The notes under the pieces: generated by a model | Database searches by the model: none | The model's input: the letters and a program-made list of their open reading frames with translations, nothing else | Told to the model about the DNA's origin: nothing | Part shown: in pieces, positions 8,401 through 15,925 of the stretch | Position numbering within the stretch: position 1 is the stretch's first letter | How the letters are laid out: each line of letters opens with the position of its first letter | From: JBBQUN01 sp963717115 | GTDB lineage: Bacteria; Actinomycetota; Acidimicrobiia; Acidimicrobiales; SZUA-35 | DNA: 64,000 nt | Direction of reading: 5' to 3' | Assembly: GCA_963717115.1 (NCBI GenBank) | Contig: CAVQVO010000017.1 | Span: forward strand, 1,240,001-1,304,000 | Program-made: the position numbers and the translations under genes

Positions 8401-11006
8401 ACCGGTTCGGCGACCTGACGGGCGAGGAGATCGAGCATCTCCTCGACCACGCCGGGACCCATCGGATAGAAGTCGCCGGTGACGTTCGAGACGATCGGCA
8501 GCGTGGGGGAGCGCAGGTCGAGCCGTTCGAGCGTGCGGCGCAACGGCTCACTCGCCGGCGACACGATGCTCGTGTGGAAGGCGTGGCTGACCGGGAGGAG
8601 CGCAGTGACCCAGCCCCGTTCGGTGCAGGCTTCGACTGCGGCCTGGACGGCGGCCGTGGCGCCCCCGATCACCGACTGGGCCAGGGAGTTGACGTTGGCC
8701 AGCACGACGTTGCCGTCGATCCCGTCGACCAGGGCCTGGACCTCGTCGATCGGTGCGAAGACCGCCGCCATCAGTCCCTGGTCGTCGATCGTGAGACTGG
8801 CCATCTCATGGCCGCGGGCACTCACCGCCTCGAGGGCCCCGGCGAACGACAGCGCCCCCGAGGCGACCAGGGCGCCGTATTCACCGAGGCTGTGACCGAT
8901 GACGAGATCGGGCTCGATCCCGTAGGCCGACAGCAGGCGGGTCATGGCCAAGTCGACGGTGAGGACGGCGGGCTGGGTGATCTCGGTGTTGCGCAGGCTC
9001 TCCTCGGCGGCGGCCACGGCATCGGGGTCGGATCGATCGACGAAGATGTAGTCGCTCAGCGGTCGGCCGAGCAGCGGGGTCATGATGCGGTCGGCCGTCT
9101 CGAACGCCTCGGCGACGATGGGCTCGACGTCGCGGAGCTCGGCCAACATGTTGGTGTACTGCGAACCCTGACCGGTGTACATGAACGCCACCGGCTCGGC
9201 CGGCCCAGCGCCGCGGAAGACACCCCGACCTCGCAGCAGCCCCCACATCGTCGGGTTCTCGAAGGCGGCGAGCGCACGCCCGGCCTTGTCGGCGAGTTCG
9301 TCGGCGTCACCGAAATCGATGGCCACCCGTTCGGGTGCCCGCAGATCGGATTGCAGGGGGACCGACGGGGAAGGAGCCCGGCCGGCCGCGGCGTCGGCCT
9401 GCACGCTGCGGAGGCGCTCGATCAGCTCGGTCTCGGTGTCGGCCCCGAGGACCAGCGCGCCGCGCAACGGCGCCTTGAGCGAGACACTCGTGTGTCCGGA
9501 GCCGGTCGATGCCTCGGCCGACGGTATCGCCGACGCCTCGGTCGACGACGACCGAGGCAGGTCGGCGCCGGCGGCGACGACCTTGGCCCGATCGGGTGGC
9601 CGCAGGCGGCCCGGCACGTGTTCTTCGAGCACGACGTGGAAGTTCGTTCCGCCGAATCCGAACGCGCTCACACCGGCGGTGCGGACCTCGCCGTTCGACA
9701 CGTCCCACGGTCGGAGCTCGGTGTTGACGACGAACGGCGAGGCTGACCAGTCGACGTTCGGGTTCGGCTCGCCGAAGTTCAGGCTCGGCGGGAGCGTCTT
9801 GTGGTGGAGGGCGAGCGTTGCCTTGAGGAGTCCGGCGGCCCCCGCGGCTGCCTTGAGATGACCGATGTTGGACTTGACCGAGCCGAGGGCGATCGAACCG
9901 GGCCGACAGTCGGCCGAGGCGAAGGACTCGCCGAGACTGGTCACCTCGACCACGTCGCCGACACGGGTGCTCGTGCCGTGGGCTTCGACCATCGAACAGG
10001 CCCGGGGCGAGAGACCGGCGGACTGCCACGCACGGGTGACCGCGAGACGTTGACCGACCGGGTTCGGGGCGGTGATGCCCTTGCCCTTCCCGTCGCTGGC
10101 CCCGCCGATCCCTCGGAGCACGGCGTAGACGCGATCGCCGTCGCGTTCGGCGTCGGCCAGACGCTTCAGCAGGAACATGGCTGCGCCTTCACCCATGACG
10201 AAGCCGTCGGCGCCGGCATCGAACGGTCGGGTGCCGGTTGCGGAGAGTGCACCGATCTTGCAGAACTTCACGAAGCTCGACGCGCCCATGTTGCGGTCGA
10301 TGCCACCGGTGACGACGGTGTCGAACTCGCGCTCGATCAGGCCCTCGATGGAGGCGTCGATGGCGGCCATGGCCGACGCGCACGCAGCGTCGACGATGAA
10401 GTTCGGTCCGTGGAAGTCGAACAGGTTGGCGACCCGCCCGGCCAACACGTTGCCCAGCTCGCCGGCCATCGTGTCTTCGGTGATCTCGGGGTAGTCGATG
10501 CCCATCCGGACCGCGAGTTCCTCGGTGATCATCGTCTGCAGATCGCCGGGGAGCTGCTGGAACGACGGGGTCCCCTCGAGAGCCTTGGCGATCTCGGGTA
10601 CCGAGATCCGGAGATTGGTCAGGTAGTGGTGTTCACCGGCCATCGCGTTGCCGAGGATGACGGCGGTGCGTTCGTGGTCGATCGGCTTGCCGTGGTCGGC
10701 CAGGAGGGCCCGGGTCCCGGCCAGCGCCCACTTCTGGCCGTCGTCGATGGCGTCGCTCACCTTCGGCGGGATCGGCAGCTTCCAGGCCAGCGGGTCCCAC
10801 TCCCAGTCGCGGACCCAGCCCCCGATCTTGGAGTACGTCTTGTCGGGGGCCTTGGGGTCGGGGTCGAAGTAGAGGTCGGGATCCCATCGACTCGGCACGA
10901 CGTCGCTGATCGAGTACCGGCCCGACGTCACGTTCTCCCAGAACGTCACGGCGTCGGGCGCATCGGGAAGGATGGCCGAGACTCCGACGATTGCCACTGG
11001 CTCCAT
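2409..11006 (-). CDS. multidomain polyketide/fatty-acid synthase, KS-AT-KS-ACPx4-KR-DH
   Basis: A 2865-residue iterative type I synthase related in layout to PfaA and other secondary-lipid synthases. KS1 (1-455) has the full triad: Cys about 210 in DAACASA, His 344 in EAHGTST, His 384 in NIGHLKAA. The AT (about 610-900) has GHSLGEYGA and HAFHT, suggesting malonyl transfer. A second, divergent KS (about 1000-1500) keeps Cys (NSACAST, about 1252), His (SHETYTPARGG, about 1401) and His (VTGHPMG, about 1440). Four ACPs end near residues 1690, 1797, 1902 and 2007. All show GVDTVKQAEL, with Thr in place of the phosphopantetheine Ser. ACP2 is out of frame between two compensating 1-nt indels. A KR (VTGAAGS near 2271, DYSAAN near 2459) and a double-hotdog DH (HRIEGTPVLPG near 2596) follow. 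No enoyl reductase or thioesterase is present. AAAGGA precedes the ATG; a GTG three bases upstream is an alternative start. The product is unknown. Confidence 0.9.
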   Translation of the reverse strand: MEPVAIVGVSAILPDAPDAVTFWENVTSGRYSISDVVPSRWDPDLYFDPDPKAPDKTYSKIGGWVRDWEWDPLAWKLPIPPKVSDAIDDGQKWALAGTRALLADHGKPIDHERTAVILGNAMAGEHHYLTNLRISVPEIAKALEGTPSFQQLPGDLQTMITEELAVRMGIDYPEITEDTMAGELGNVLAGRVANLFDFHGPNFIVDAACASAMAAIDASIEGLIEREFDTVVTGGIDRNMGASSFVKFCKIGALSATGTRPFDAGADGFVMGEGAAMFLLKRLADAERDGDRVYAVLRGIGGASDGKGKGITAPNPVGQRLAVTRAWQSAGLSPRACSMVEAHGTSTRVGDVVEVTSLGESFASADCRPGSIALGSVKSNIGHLKAAAGAAGLLKATLALHHKTLPPSLNFGEPNPNVDWSASPFVVNTELRPWDVSNGEVRTAGVSAFGFGGTNFHVVLEEHVPGRLRPPDRAKVVAAGADLPRSSSTEASAIPSAEASTGSGHTSVSLKAPLRGALVLGADTETELIERLRSVQADAAAGRAPSPSVPLQSDLRAPERVAIDFGDADELADKAGRALAAFENPTMWGLLRGRGVFRGAGPAEPVAFMYTGQGSQYTNMLAELRDVEPIVAEAFETADRIMTPLLGRPLSDYIFVDRSDPDAVAAAEESLRNTEITQPAVLTVDLAMTRLLSAYGIEPDLVIGHSLGEYGALVASGALSFAGALEAVSARGHEMASLTIDDQGLMAAVFAPIDEVQALVDGIDGNVVLANVNSLAQSVIGGATAAVQAAVEACTERGWVTALLPVSHAFHTSIVSPASEPLRRTLERLDLRSPTLPIVSNVTGDFYPMGPGVVEEMLDLLARQVAEPVLFVRGLQTLRDAGAGVFVETGPKRALHGFAGDVLGPDDVSILFTNHPKQTDVVAFNQALCGLYAAGHGAGRSEPGRTAPVGSIATATTSQVATAAVPEDRPMPTELRALFADFLEKTSQLVGSTDGVAGDGDPIVITGAALGTPGTQKIFDDDNLARLLHGEQLIDVIPSRFRNEILDKHIVRLAKSETRGASFEPIESVNDVIKLAARGGAFDVETEFGVDSDRVAALGRVTQLAIAAGIDALRDAGIPLVQRYKTTRIGSQLPDRWGLPDALRDDTGVIFASAFPGLDELADEVSRYERDRARRNEFEELRAVRDRVAEADPTNAALVEIDRRIHDVERELELHPYLFDRRFLFRVLSMGHSQFAELIGARGPNTQINSACASTTQAISLAEDWIRAGRCRRVIVVAADDATSDQLLGWIGAGFLATGAAATDEDVAEAALPFDKRRHGMILGMGAAGLVVESAEAARERGIHPICEVLGAVTANSAFHGTRLDVDHIGGVMESVIRQAERRGIDRMAIADETVFVSHETYTPARGGSAAAEIHALRQVFGPAADRIVIANTKGVTGHPMGVGLEDVVAIKALETGIVPPVPNFHEVDPDLGSLNLSHGGAYPVRYALRLAAGFGSQISMVLFRWTPTADGLRRAPEDLGYAYRIADRAAWDSWLRSITGRDDATFEVVDRRLRVIDTGPSTPSRTPVAASARAEHVTVPAPEPAPAPAPAPAPAVVAPSNESIDPTPAAEAAPVVDDVAARILALVSEQTGYPPEMLDLDLDLEADLGVDTVKQAELFAAVRQAYGIERDDKLQLRDYPTLQHVIGFVNERAPQTTTPPTPAPAPAIAETAPATPVDDRTRLRRRRRHHPPTRLRTDRVPARDARPRPRPRSRPRRRHRQTSRTLRRRPPGLRHRTRRQTPTPRLPHPPTRHRLRQRTRPPNHHTQHPQPHRHRSTAHPPVDTAPAADDVAATILRLVSEQTGYPPEMLDLDLDLEADLGVDTVKQAELFAAVREAYGIERDDKLQLRDYPTLQHVIGFVNERAPQTPPPTPAAETTTATAAATAPADTAPADEVAATILRLVSEQTGYPPEMLDLDLDLEADLGVDTVKQAELFAAVRQAYGIERDDKLQLRDYPTLQHVIGFVNERAPQTPPPVTEAIAETGATPAGDARFPRRIPVPVVRAPLALCEPTGVVLEEGARVVIVPDDGGVADALGALLADRGVEVLRPEGAPQRESWVEQVRTWRADGPITGVFWLAALDQQSIVGRDADALAEALQVRVKLLASTMRVVYDDLGTGTFLISGVRLGGRFGYDGAGAQDVLGGATSGFTKAFARERDEATVKVVDVTTDAAPADVAALLLAETANDPEAIEVGYADDLRWGIGLAESEVDPDPDRALGADDVVVVTGAAGSIVSAITADLAAASGGTFHLIDLTPEPSADDPDLERFVSDRDGLKADLAQRIAERGDRATPALVERELARLERARAALDAIRAVEAAGGVAHWYQADLTDADAVRAAVHAILGRSDRIDVLLHCAGLEISRFLPDKTDAEYDLVFDVKAGGWFNLLAALGDTPLGAAVVFSSIAGRFGNGGQTDYSAANDLLCKSVSAFRTERPATRGVAIDWTAWADIGMASRGSIPKMMAMAGIDMLPPDVGIPVVRRELVASGPGGEVVAAGALGVMVEESATGGLDPVAAATSLAGTGPMLGTPVACTLADGLVIETTLTIEQPFLDHHRIEGTPVLPGVMGIESFVEAASALAPGWHVRSIEDVSFLAPFKLYRDEPRDAEIRARLTPGDDGGLVADCALIGRRTLANQPEQITTHFVGRVVLAPPDADQPSPDHRSVVAGPPPDAAVGADDIYRVYFHGPAYQVLTDAWMADETVLGVGSADLPPNHVPSDRPLRAWPRLIELCFQTAGVHQLGTTGEMALPARVARIDLGVDPVEHPEPSGPLQAVVTPGDDGADAVVLDADGTVVVALTGYTTIVLPGSLDDELARSLRNAMEP
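4970..6116 (-). repeat. four near-identical tandem ACP-coding DNA repeats
   Basis: Copies lie at about 4970-5188, 5285-5501, 5599-5815 and 5921-6116. Each holds about 200-218 bp that are nearly base-for-base identical, for example one G/C change giving VREAYG instead of VRQAYG in the second of these. The linkers are Pro/Ala-rich and diverged. Landmark spacings are 315, 314 and 322 bp. The copy at 5599-5815 is therefore one base out of frame with its neighbours, while the outer copies stay in phase. One extra base is visible at about 5849, where GGTCGTCGAC stands against GGTGTCGAC in the parallel linker. The compensating loss lies within about 5530-5600. Confidence 0.93.
6219..6266 (-). repeat. 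hexanucleotide microsatellite in the interdomain linker
   Basis: Eight TGCCGG-type hexamers, the last three imperfect, encode the Ala-Pro-rich linker between KS2 and ACP1. They lie just before the ACP array and keep the reading frame. Confidence 0.9.
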
Positions 11007-11053
11007 CACATCTGTCCTTTCGGCGGCCGACGGGCCCCCGTCTCGTTCGTTCG

Positions 11054-12709
11054 TCAGTTGCGGTCGTAGAGGGCGTCGGCGACCGTGGTCATGTCGGCGA
11101 TCAGTCCCTCCTGGGCGGCGAGGATTCGGGGCAGGCCGACGGCGGCCTGCAGGCGTGCGACGTCGGCTCCCTCGGCGGCACCGATGACCAGACCGAGGCC
11201 GTCGGTGGCGACTCGCAAGGCCGTCTCACGGGCATGGACCCGACTGATGGCGGCCAGGGCGGCCGGGGTGAACCGGCAATCGGCCTTGGGCGGAAGGGCC
11301 CCGTCGGCCGACCGCGCCGCCCGTCGGGCGAGCGAGGCCGAGCATTCGGTGAGCGCCACCAGACTCCCGATGCGGAACAGCAGGTGTTGATTGCGGGTGA
11401 GGCGGCCCACCCGAGCCGCCTCCATCACCTCGGCCAGGGCCCGATGGGCCAGCGCTGCCGTACCGGCTCCGACCTCGGGCAGGCGCTGGTGCAGCGTCTC
11501 GAGCTCGGACGCCTGGTCGCGGTAGTAGCCGCCGCTGGACTTGAGGTGTTCCTGCCACCGGTCACGGCCGATGGTCATCTCCATGATCTCCGAGGTCCCC
11601 TCGTAGATCGTCGTGATCCGGACGTCGCGCTTGATCTTCTCGACCAGGTACTCGTGGGTGTAGCCGTAGCCGCCGAGCGCCTGGATCGCTGCTTCGGCCG
11701 CCGCGTTCCCGGCCTCGGTCGACACGTACTTGGCGATCGCGCCCTCGGTGTTGAGCGTGCCGTCGGTGCCGAGGTCGATCCGTTCGGCCGTTTCCTCGAT
11801 GTAGGCCCGGCCGGCCTCCAGTCGTACGGCATGGGGCACGATCAGCTTGTGGGTGTAGCCCTGCTTCTCCGAGAGCGGCCCGCCGGCCTGGATCCGTTCG
11901 GCCGAATAGGCGATCGCCCGATCGAGGGCGGCCCACCCGGCGCCGAGGCCGAACGCCGCGACCATCAGGCGGGTGTACCCGAACACCAGCTGGGCCTGGA
12001 AGAGACCCTGACCCTCCGTCGTGCCGACCAGTCGATCGGCGTCGACGTAGACCTCGTCGAGGAACAGTGCTGCGGTGTTCGAAAGACGAATGCCGTGCTT
12101 GTTCTCGGGCTTTGCCTTCTCGAACCCCTCGAGCTCGCTCTCGAGGACGAACCAGGTCGGGCCCCCGGGCGCGTTCGCCAGGATCGTGTAGAGATCGGCG
12201 ACCGAGCCATTGCTGATCCACTGCTTCTTCCCGGTGATTCGATAGCCGACGACCTCGCCGTCCTCGGTCACCGGGACCGCGACGGTCTTGAGGGCGCCGA
12301 GGTCGCTCCCGGCTTCGGGTTCGGTCGCGCCGTAGGCCATCGAGAGACCCTCGTTGGCGATCCGACTCATCCAGTGGTGCTGTTGCTCGGGTGTGCCCCC
12401 CATCAGGATCGGGTCGCTGCCGAGGAACGTGGCGAGCACCGACGTGGCGACGCCGAGGTCGATGGCCGCCATCTCCTGGCAGACGCGGTACACGTCGAAG
12501 GCGTTTCCGCCCATCCCTCCGTGCTCCTCGGCGATGAAGAGCAGCTGCACGCCGAGTTCGTCGCTGCACATCTTCTTCACCGCGGCGGCCGGGTACTCGT
12601 CGCGCTCGTCGAGCTCGATGAGCAGGCTCTCGGGCAACTCGCGGGCTGCGAACTCGGTGATCGCCGCAAGGGTCATGTCGAGCATGTCCACGTCGAGACC
12701 TGCACCCAT
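11054..12709 (-). CDS. acyl-CoA dehydrogenase
   Basis: A 551-residue flavoprotein that would oxidise acyl-CoA to 2-enoyl-CoA and pass electrons to ETF. The start is set by GGAGG six bases before ATG 12709; the longer frame has no such site. It shows the N-terminal helical domain, the FAD/substrate motif YGATEPEAGSDLGALK, and a C-terminal domain with IQALGGYGYTHEYLVEK and the catalytic Glu in TIYEGTSEIMEM. About 150 residues follow the core, as in the homodimeric very-long-chain type. It is the first gene of the operon, 47 nt before the synthase. It could process the synthase product or starter, or stand in for a missing redox step; that role is inference from position. Confidence 0.9.
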   Translation of the reverse strand: MGAGLDVDMLDMTLAAITEFAARELPESLLIELDERDEYPAAAVKKMCSDELGVQLLFIAEEHGGMGGNAFDVYRVCQEMAAIDLGVATSVLATFLGSDPILMGGTPEQQHHWMSRIANEGLSMAYGATEPEAGSDLGALKTVAVPVTEDGEVVGYRITGKKQWISNGSVADLYTILANAPGGPTWFVLESELEGFEKAKPENKHGIRLSNTAALFLDEVYVDADRLVGTTEGQGLFQAQLVFGYTRLMVAAFGLGAGWAALDRAIAYSAERIQAGGPLSEKQGYTHKLIVPHAVRLEAGRAYIEETAERIDLGTDGTLNTEGAIAKYVSTEAGNAAAEAAIQALGGYGYTHEYLVEKIKRDVRITTIYEGTSEIMEMTIGRDRWQEHLKSSGGYYRDQASELETLHQRLPEVGAGTAALAHRALAEVMEAARVGRLTRNQHLLFRIGSLVALTECSASLARRAARSADGALPPKADCRFTPAALAAISRVHARETALRVATDGLGLVIGAAEGADVARLQAAVGLPRILAAQEGLIADMTTVADALYDRN

Positions 12710-12849
12710 TCTCGTCCTCCGATCGACGGTGTCCCATCCGCAGGTGCCGGCAACCGGACACCCATACATCCCACTCTCCGCTCTCGATCGTCGATGGGGA
12801 ACGGCCTTTGGTCACTCCCGTTCGAGTTGCGGTCGGAATCGCCGGCGAG

Positions 12850-12855
12850 TAGCAC
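12850..12855 (+). promoter_or_regulatory. -10 box of a likely leaderless promoter
   Basis: TAGCAC ends six bases before ATG 12862. The spacing fits a transcript starting at the start codon, although the last base departs from TAnnnT. It sits in the 152-bp divergent region shared with the acyl-CoA dehydrogenase operon. Confidence 0.4.
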
Positions 12856-12861
12856 GACCCC

Positions 12862-13701
12862 ATGACCGACTACGCCGTCAAGACACCGCCGCAACACGGG
12901 ACCTGGCCGGAGTTCCTCGACGTCTGGCGGGCGACCGATGGATGCGACGTGTTCACCCAGGCTTGGACCTTCGATCACTTCTACCCGCTGACGGGCGACA
13001 CGCACGGCCCGTGCCTCGAGAGCTGGACGATGCTCGCCGCTCTCGCGCAGGCGACCCATCGCATCCGGATCGGCAGCATGGTGAACGGCATGCACTACCG
13101 GCATCCCGCGGTCACGGCGAACATGGCGGCGACCCTCGACATCATCTCGGGTGGTCGGTTCGAGCTCGGACTCGGTGCCGGCTGGAACCTGCAGGAGTCC
13201 GACGCCTACGGAATCGAGCTGGGGTCGGTCAAGGAGCGTCTCGATCGGTTCGAGGAAGGGGTCGAGGTGATCGTGCGGCTCCTGTCGCAGGAGGTGACCG
13301 ACTTCGAGGGCGACCATTACCGGATCACCGACGCCCGCTGCGAGCCCAAGCCGGTCCAGAGGCCACACCCGCCGATACTGATCGGTGGGAGCGGCAAGAA
13401 GCGCACGCTGGCGGTGGTTGCCCGATGGGCGCAGCGATGGGACGGAGGGTTCGGCGACCTCGATCGCTGGCGCGAGGCCAACGACGCACTGCTCGGTCAT
13501 TGCGAGGCGCTCGGACGCAACCCCGACGAGATCACCCGGACCACCCATGTGACCTGGGAGGCCGGCGCCGACCCGTCGATGCTCGCCGACCGCGCCGCCG
13601 AGCTCGCGGCCGCCGGGATCGATCAGATCATCTTCTCGATGCGCGGACCCTACGTGGCGGCCGAGGTCGAGCCGCTGGGCGAGGCCCTTCGCCGGCGATG
13701 A
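12862..13701 (+). CDS. LLM-class F420-dependent oxidoreductase
   Basis: A 279-residue luciferase-like (beta/alpha)8 barrel of the F420-dependent type common in actinobacteria. Visible signs are FTQAWTFDHF near residue 31, the core TATHRIRIGSMVNGMHYRHP-type strand-helix region, GGRFELGLGAGWN, the SVKERLDRFEEGVEVI helix, and PHPPILIGGSGKKRTL. The substrate is unknown. It is transcribed away from the acyl-CoA dehydrogenase operon and ends 33 bp before a convergent gene, so it is probably monocistronic. Confidence 0.88.
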   Translation: MTDYAVKTPPQHGTWPEFLDVWRATDGCDVFTQAWTFDHFYPLTGDTHGPCLESWTMLAALAQATHRIRIGSMVNGMHYRHPAVTANMAATLDIISGGRFELGLGAGWNLQESDAYGIELGSVKERLDRFEEGVEVIVRLLSQEVTDFEGDHYRITDARCEPKPVQRPHPPILIGGSGKKRTLAVVARWAQRWDGGFGDLDRWREANDALLGHCEALGRNPDEITRTTHVTWEAGADPSMLADRAAELAAAGIDQIIFSMRGPYVAAEVEPLGEALRRR

Positions 13702-13734
13702 GCGATTCCGCTTCGGTGGTGGGTGGTCGTCGGG

Positions 13735-14901
13735 TCAGCCGAACAGTTCTCGGCTCGCGATGGCGGCACCCTCGGACAGGGATCGCAGTTTGACCCAGAC
13801 CACGTCGGGTGCCACCGACGCGAAGCCGGCGCTCGTCTCGAAGCCACAGTCGGTCCCGGCCAGCACGCGTGCGGGATCACCGACTGCCTCGGCCACCCGG
13901 ACGATCGCATCGGCGACGGCGCGAGGGTGCTCCACGTAGTTCGACGTCGTGTCGATGACCCCGGGCACCACGACACAACCATCGGGGAGGCCGCCGTCGG
14001 TCAGGACCCGCCACTCGTGGGCGTGGCGGGGGTTGGCCATCGAGAGCAGGAAGCCGCCGACCCGGGCCGATCGGACGAGGTCCCAGATGTCGGCGAGCGG
14101 GACGTCGAGATCGTGCGGGCCCTCGTAGTTGCCCCAACAGACGTGGAGCCGGATGCGCTGCGGATCGAGATCGGCGATCGCGTGATCGATGGCCTCGACG
14201 ACGGTGGCGACGAACGAGCGGAATTCGGCGAGTGGCCGATCGTGGAAGAGGGTGTGGCGTTCCAGCGCCAGGTCGGGGGCGTCGATCTGGAGCAGGTGAC
14301 CGGCATCGACGATCGCCGCGTACTCCGGTCGGAGCGCCTCGGCCAGGGCGGCGACGTAGGCCTCGAGGTCGGGGTAGTGCTCGTTGGTCATGGCCGCCGC
14401 GATGATGCCCGGGGAGGGCGCCGAGACGAACGATTCGGTGTAGCGATCGACGAACGGGACGAGGAGCCGACTCAGCTGGTCGCACTCCGAACGGATCGGG
14501 CCGTCACCGAGATGCCGCACCTCGGCGATCGCCTTGGGGGCATCCATGAGCGAGACCCGTTTCATCAGCGCTCGCTCCCGCGACACCTTGTCGAAGAAGC
14601 TCGGGTATTCGGTCAAGTCGGCCATCGTGGGGCGGGAACTGTGGCCGCCGAACCCCGACATGCGGTGCTGGACGAAGGTGAAGAAGCTCTCCCGGCCGAC
14701 CTCGCCGTTGTTGACGATGTCGAGGCCGGCATCGATCTGGCGGGCGATCACCTCGCCCGTTGCCTGCTCGACGGCCACGGTGAGTGCGTCGTCGTCGACC
14801 GGCCGGCCCTCGGCCCGTTCGACCAGGAGCGCGGTCAGCGCCGGCGGACGGGGCAGGCTCCCGGCGTGCGTCGTCAGGATTCGGCCGTTGCTGTGCTCCA
14901 T
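13735..14901 (-). CDS. cobalamin-independent methionine synthase (MetE C-domain)-like protein
   Basis: A 388-residue TIM-barrel protein of the MetE C-terminal/UroD superfamily. Residues such as TTHAGSLPRP near the N-terminus, NNGEVGRESFF near 64, LHVCWGNYEGPHD near 253 (His and Cys zinc ligands) and LAGTDCGFETSAGF near 346 (second Cys) form the zinc thiol-activating site. The MetE N-terminal half is absent, so it resembles the stand-alone proteins that transfer alkyl groups to or from small thiols. Whether homocysteine is its acceptor cannot be read from sequence. It has no clear ribosome site but a TAGCGT box close to the start. Confidence 0.8.
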   Translation of the reverse strand: MEHSNGRILTTHAGSLPRPPALTALLVERAEGRPVDDDALTVAVEQATGEVIARQIDAGLDIVNNGEVGRESFFTFVQHRMSGFGGHSSRPTMADLTEYPSFFDKVSRERALMKRVSLMDAPKAIAEVRHLGDGPIRSECDQLSRLLVPFVDRYTESFVSAPSPGIIAAAMTNEHYPDLEAYVAALAEALRPEYAAIVDAGHLLQIDAPDLALERHTLFHDRPLAEFRSFVATVVEAIDHAIADLDPQRIRLHVCWGNYEGPHDLDVPLADIWDLVRSARVGGFLLSMANPRHAHEWRVLTDGGLPDGCVVVPGVIDTTSNYVEHPRAVADAIVRVAEAVGDPARVLAGTDCGFETSAGFASVAPDVVWVKLRSLSEGAAIASRELFG

Positions 14902-14907
14902 GTCCGA

Positions 14908-14913
14908 ACGCTA
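14908..14913 (-). promoter_or_regulatory. -10 box of a likely leaderless promoter
   Basis: TAGCGT on the minus strand ends six bases before the ATG at 14901. No Shine-Dalgarno sequence precedes that ATG. Confidence 0.5.
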
Positions 14914-15022
14914 GTCCCGCCGGGCTTGCCCGCTGGACCTTCCTGGTGCGCCAGGAGATCGGACCCGTGCCGGGTTCCGCCGACGTGACCTCGTCTGATC
15001 CGATCGAGCCGAGCCGCCAGGC

Positions 15023-15925
15023 TCAGGACTCGGCCAGGTGTTCGAGGAGGAGCCGGTCGACTTCCGTTGGTCGTTCGAGATGGAGGAAGTGTCCGGCATC
15101 GGCCAACTCGACGTGGGCGACCCCGGCCGGGAAGTCGCGATCGTCGATCGTCCGGGTGAAGAGGCGTCGGTCCATGCAGCCGTCGTCGGCGCCATTGACG
15201 ATGAGGGTCGGTACCGGGATCGTCGATTCCCGCATCGCCGGCGTCTTGCGGATCCCCAGCAGGATCGGCGGCGTGGCGTTCTGCCGGTAGTAGGCCAGCG
15301 AGGCGGCGACGACGCCCGGTCGGTCGAACGTGGCGAGGATCGGCTCCCACTCCTCGTCGTCGAGGGTGAGGCCCGGCGACCAGCTGCGCCAGAGGCGGCG
15401 GAGCAGGCGCCGATCGGCGACGGTGATCGACCGGTCGGCGAGCCACGGGAGCTGGAACCAGGTCATGTACCACGAACGCAGGAGCTGCCGGGGCACTCGG
15501 GGGATCGCCGCCGGGATCCGGGTGAGCGGTGGGATGGCCATGGCGGTGATCGTGCGGAGCCGTTCCGGGTGGGCGGAACCGGCGACGAAGGCGACGGCGG
15601 CCCCCCAGTCGTGCCCGACGAGATGGGCTGTCGGGGCGCCGAGATCGTCGATCCAACCGACCGCATCGGCGGCCAGGCTCGGGAGGGAGTAATCGCCATC
15701 GGCGGGCTGGGAGCCGGTTTCGTAGCCCCGCATCGTGGGGGCGACCGCCCGGTAGCCGGCCTCGGCGAGTGATCGGAGCTGATGCCGGAAGGTGTGGGGC
15801 GTGTCGGGGAAGCCGTGGAGGAGCAGGACGAGGCCCCGGTTGGTGCCGGCGTCGCCGGCCGCGAGCGCCGTGAAGGTCAGGCCGTTGGCCTCGAGGGTGA
15901 TGGTCTCGACGGCGGGCTCGGTCAC
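15023..15925 (-). CDS. alpha/beta-hydrolase, epoxide hydrolase-like
   Basis: A 300-residue alpha/beta-hydrolase. LLLHGFPDTPHTFRHQL near residue 30 gives the oxyanion loop. LVGHDWGAAVAF near 100 carries an Asp nucleophile, typical of epoxide hydrolases and haloalkane dehalogenases rather than Ser esterases. LIVNGADDGCMD and DAGHFLHLERP give the acid and the catalytic His. The GTG start at 15925 overlaps the previous stop as GTGA. It is the last gene of a BVMO operon, so hydrolysis of an oxygenated product is a reasonable guess. The substrate is unknown. Confidence 0.85.
   Translation of the reverse strand: MTEPAVETITLEANGLTFTALAAGDAGTNRGLVLLLHGFPDTPHTFRHQLRSLAEAGYRAVAPTMRGYETGSQPADGDYSLPSLAADAVGWIDDLGAPTAHLVGHDWGAAVAFVAGSAHPERLRTITAMAIPPLTRIPAAIPRVPRQLLRSWYMTWFQLPWLADRSITVADRRLLRRLWRSWSPGLTLDDEEWEPILATFDRPGVVAASLAYYRQNATPPILLGIRKTPAMRESTIPVPTLIVNGADDGCMDRRLFTRTIDDRDFPAGVAHVELADAGHFLHLERPTEVDRLLLEHLAES

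Noticed and set aside
5721..9746. Very long open frame on the plus strand opposite the synthase
   Set aside because: It mirrors the GC-rich synthase codons; the minus-strand frame has clear KS, AT and ACP motifs and this one has none.
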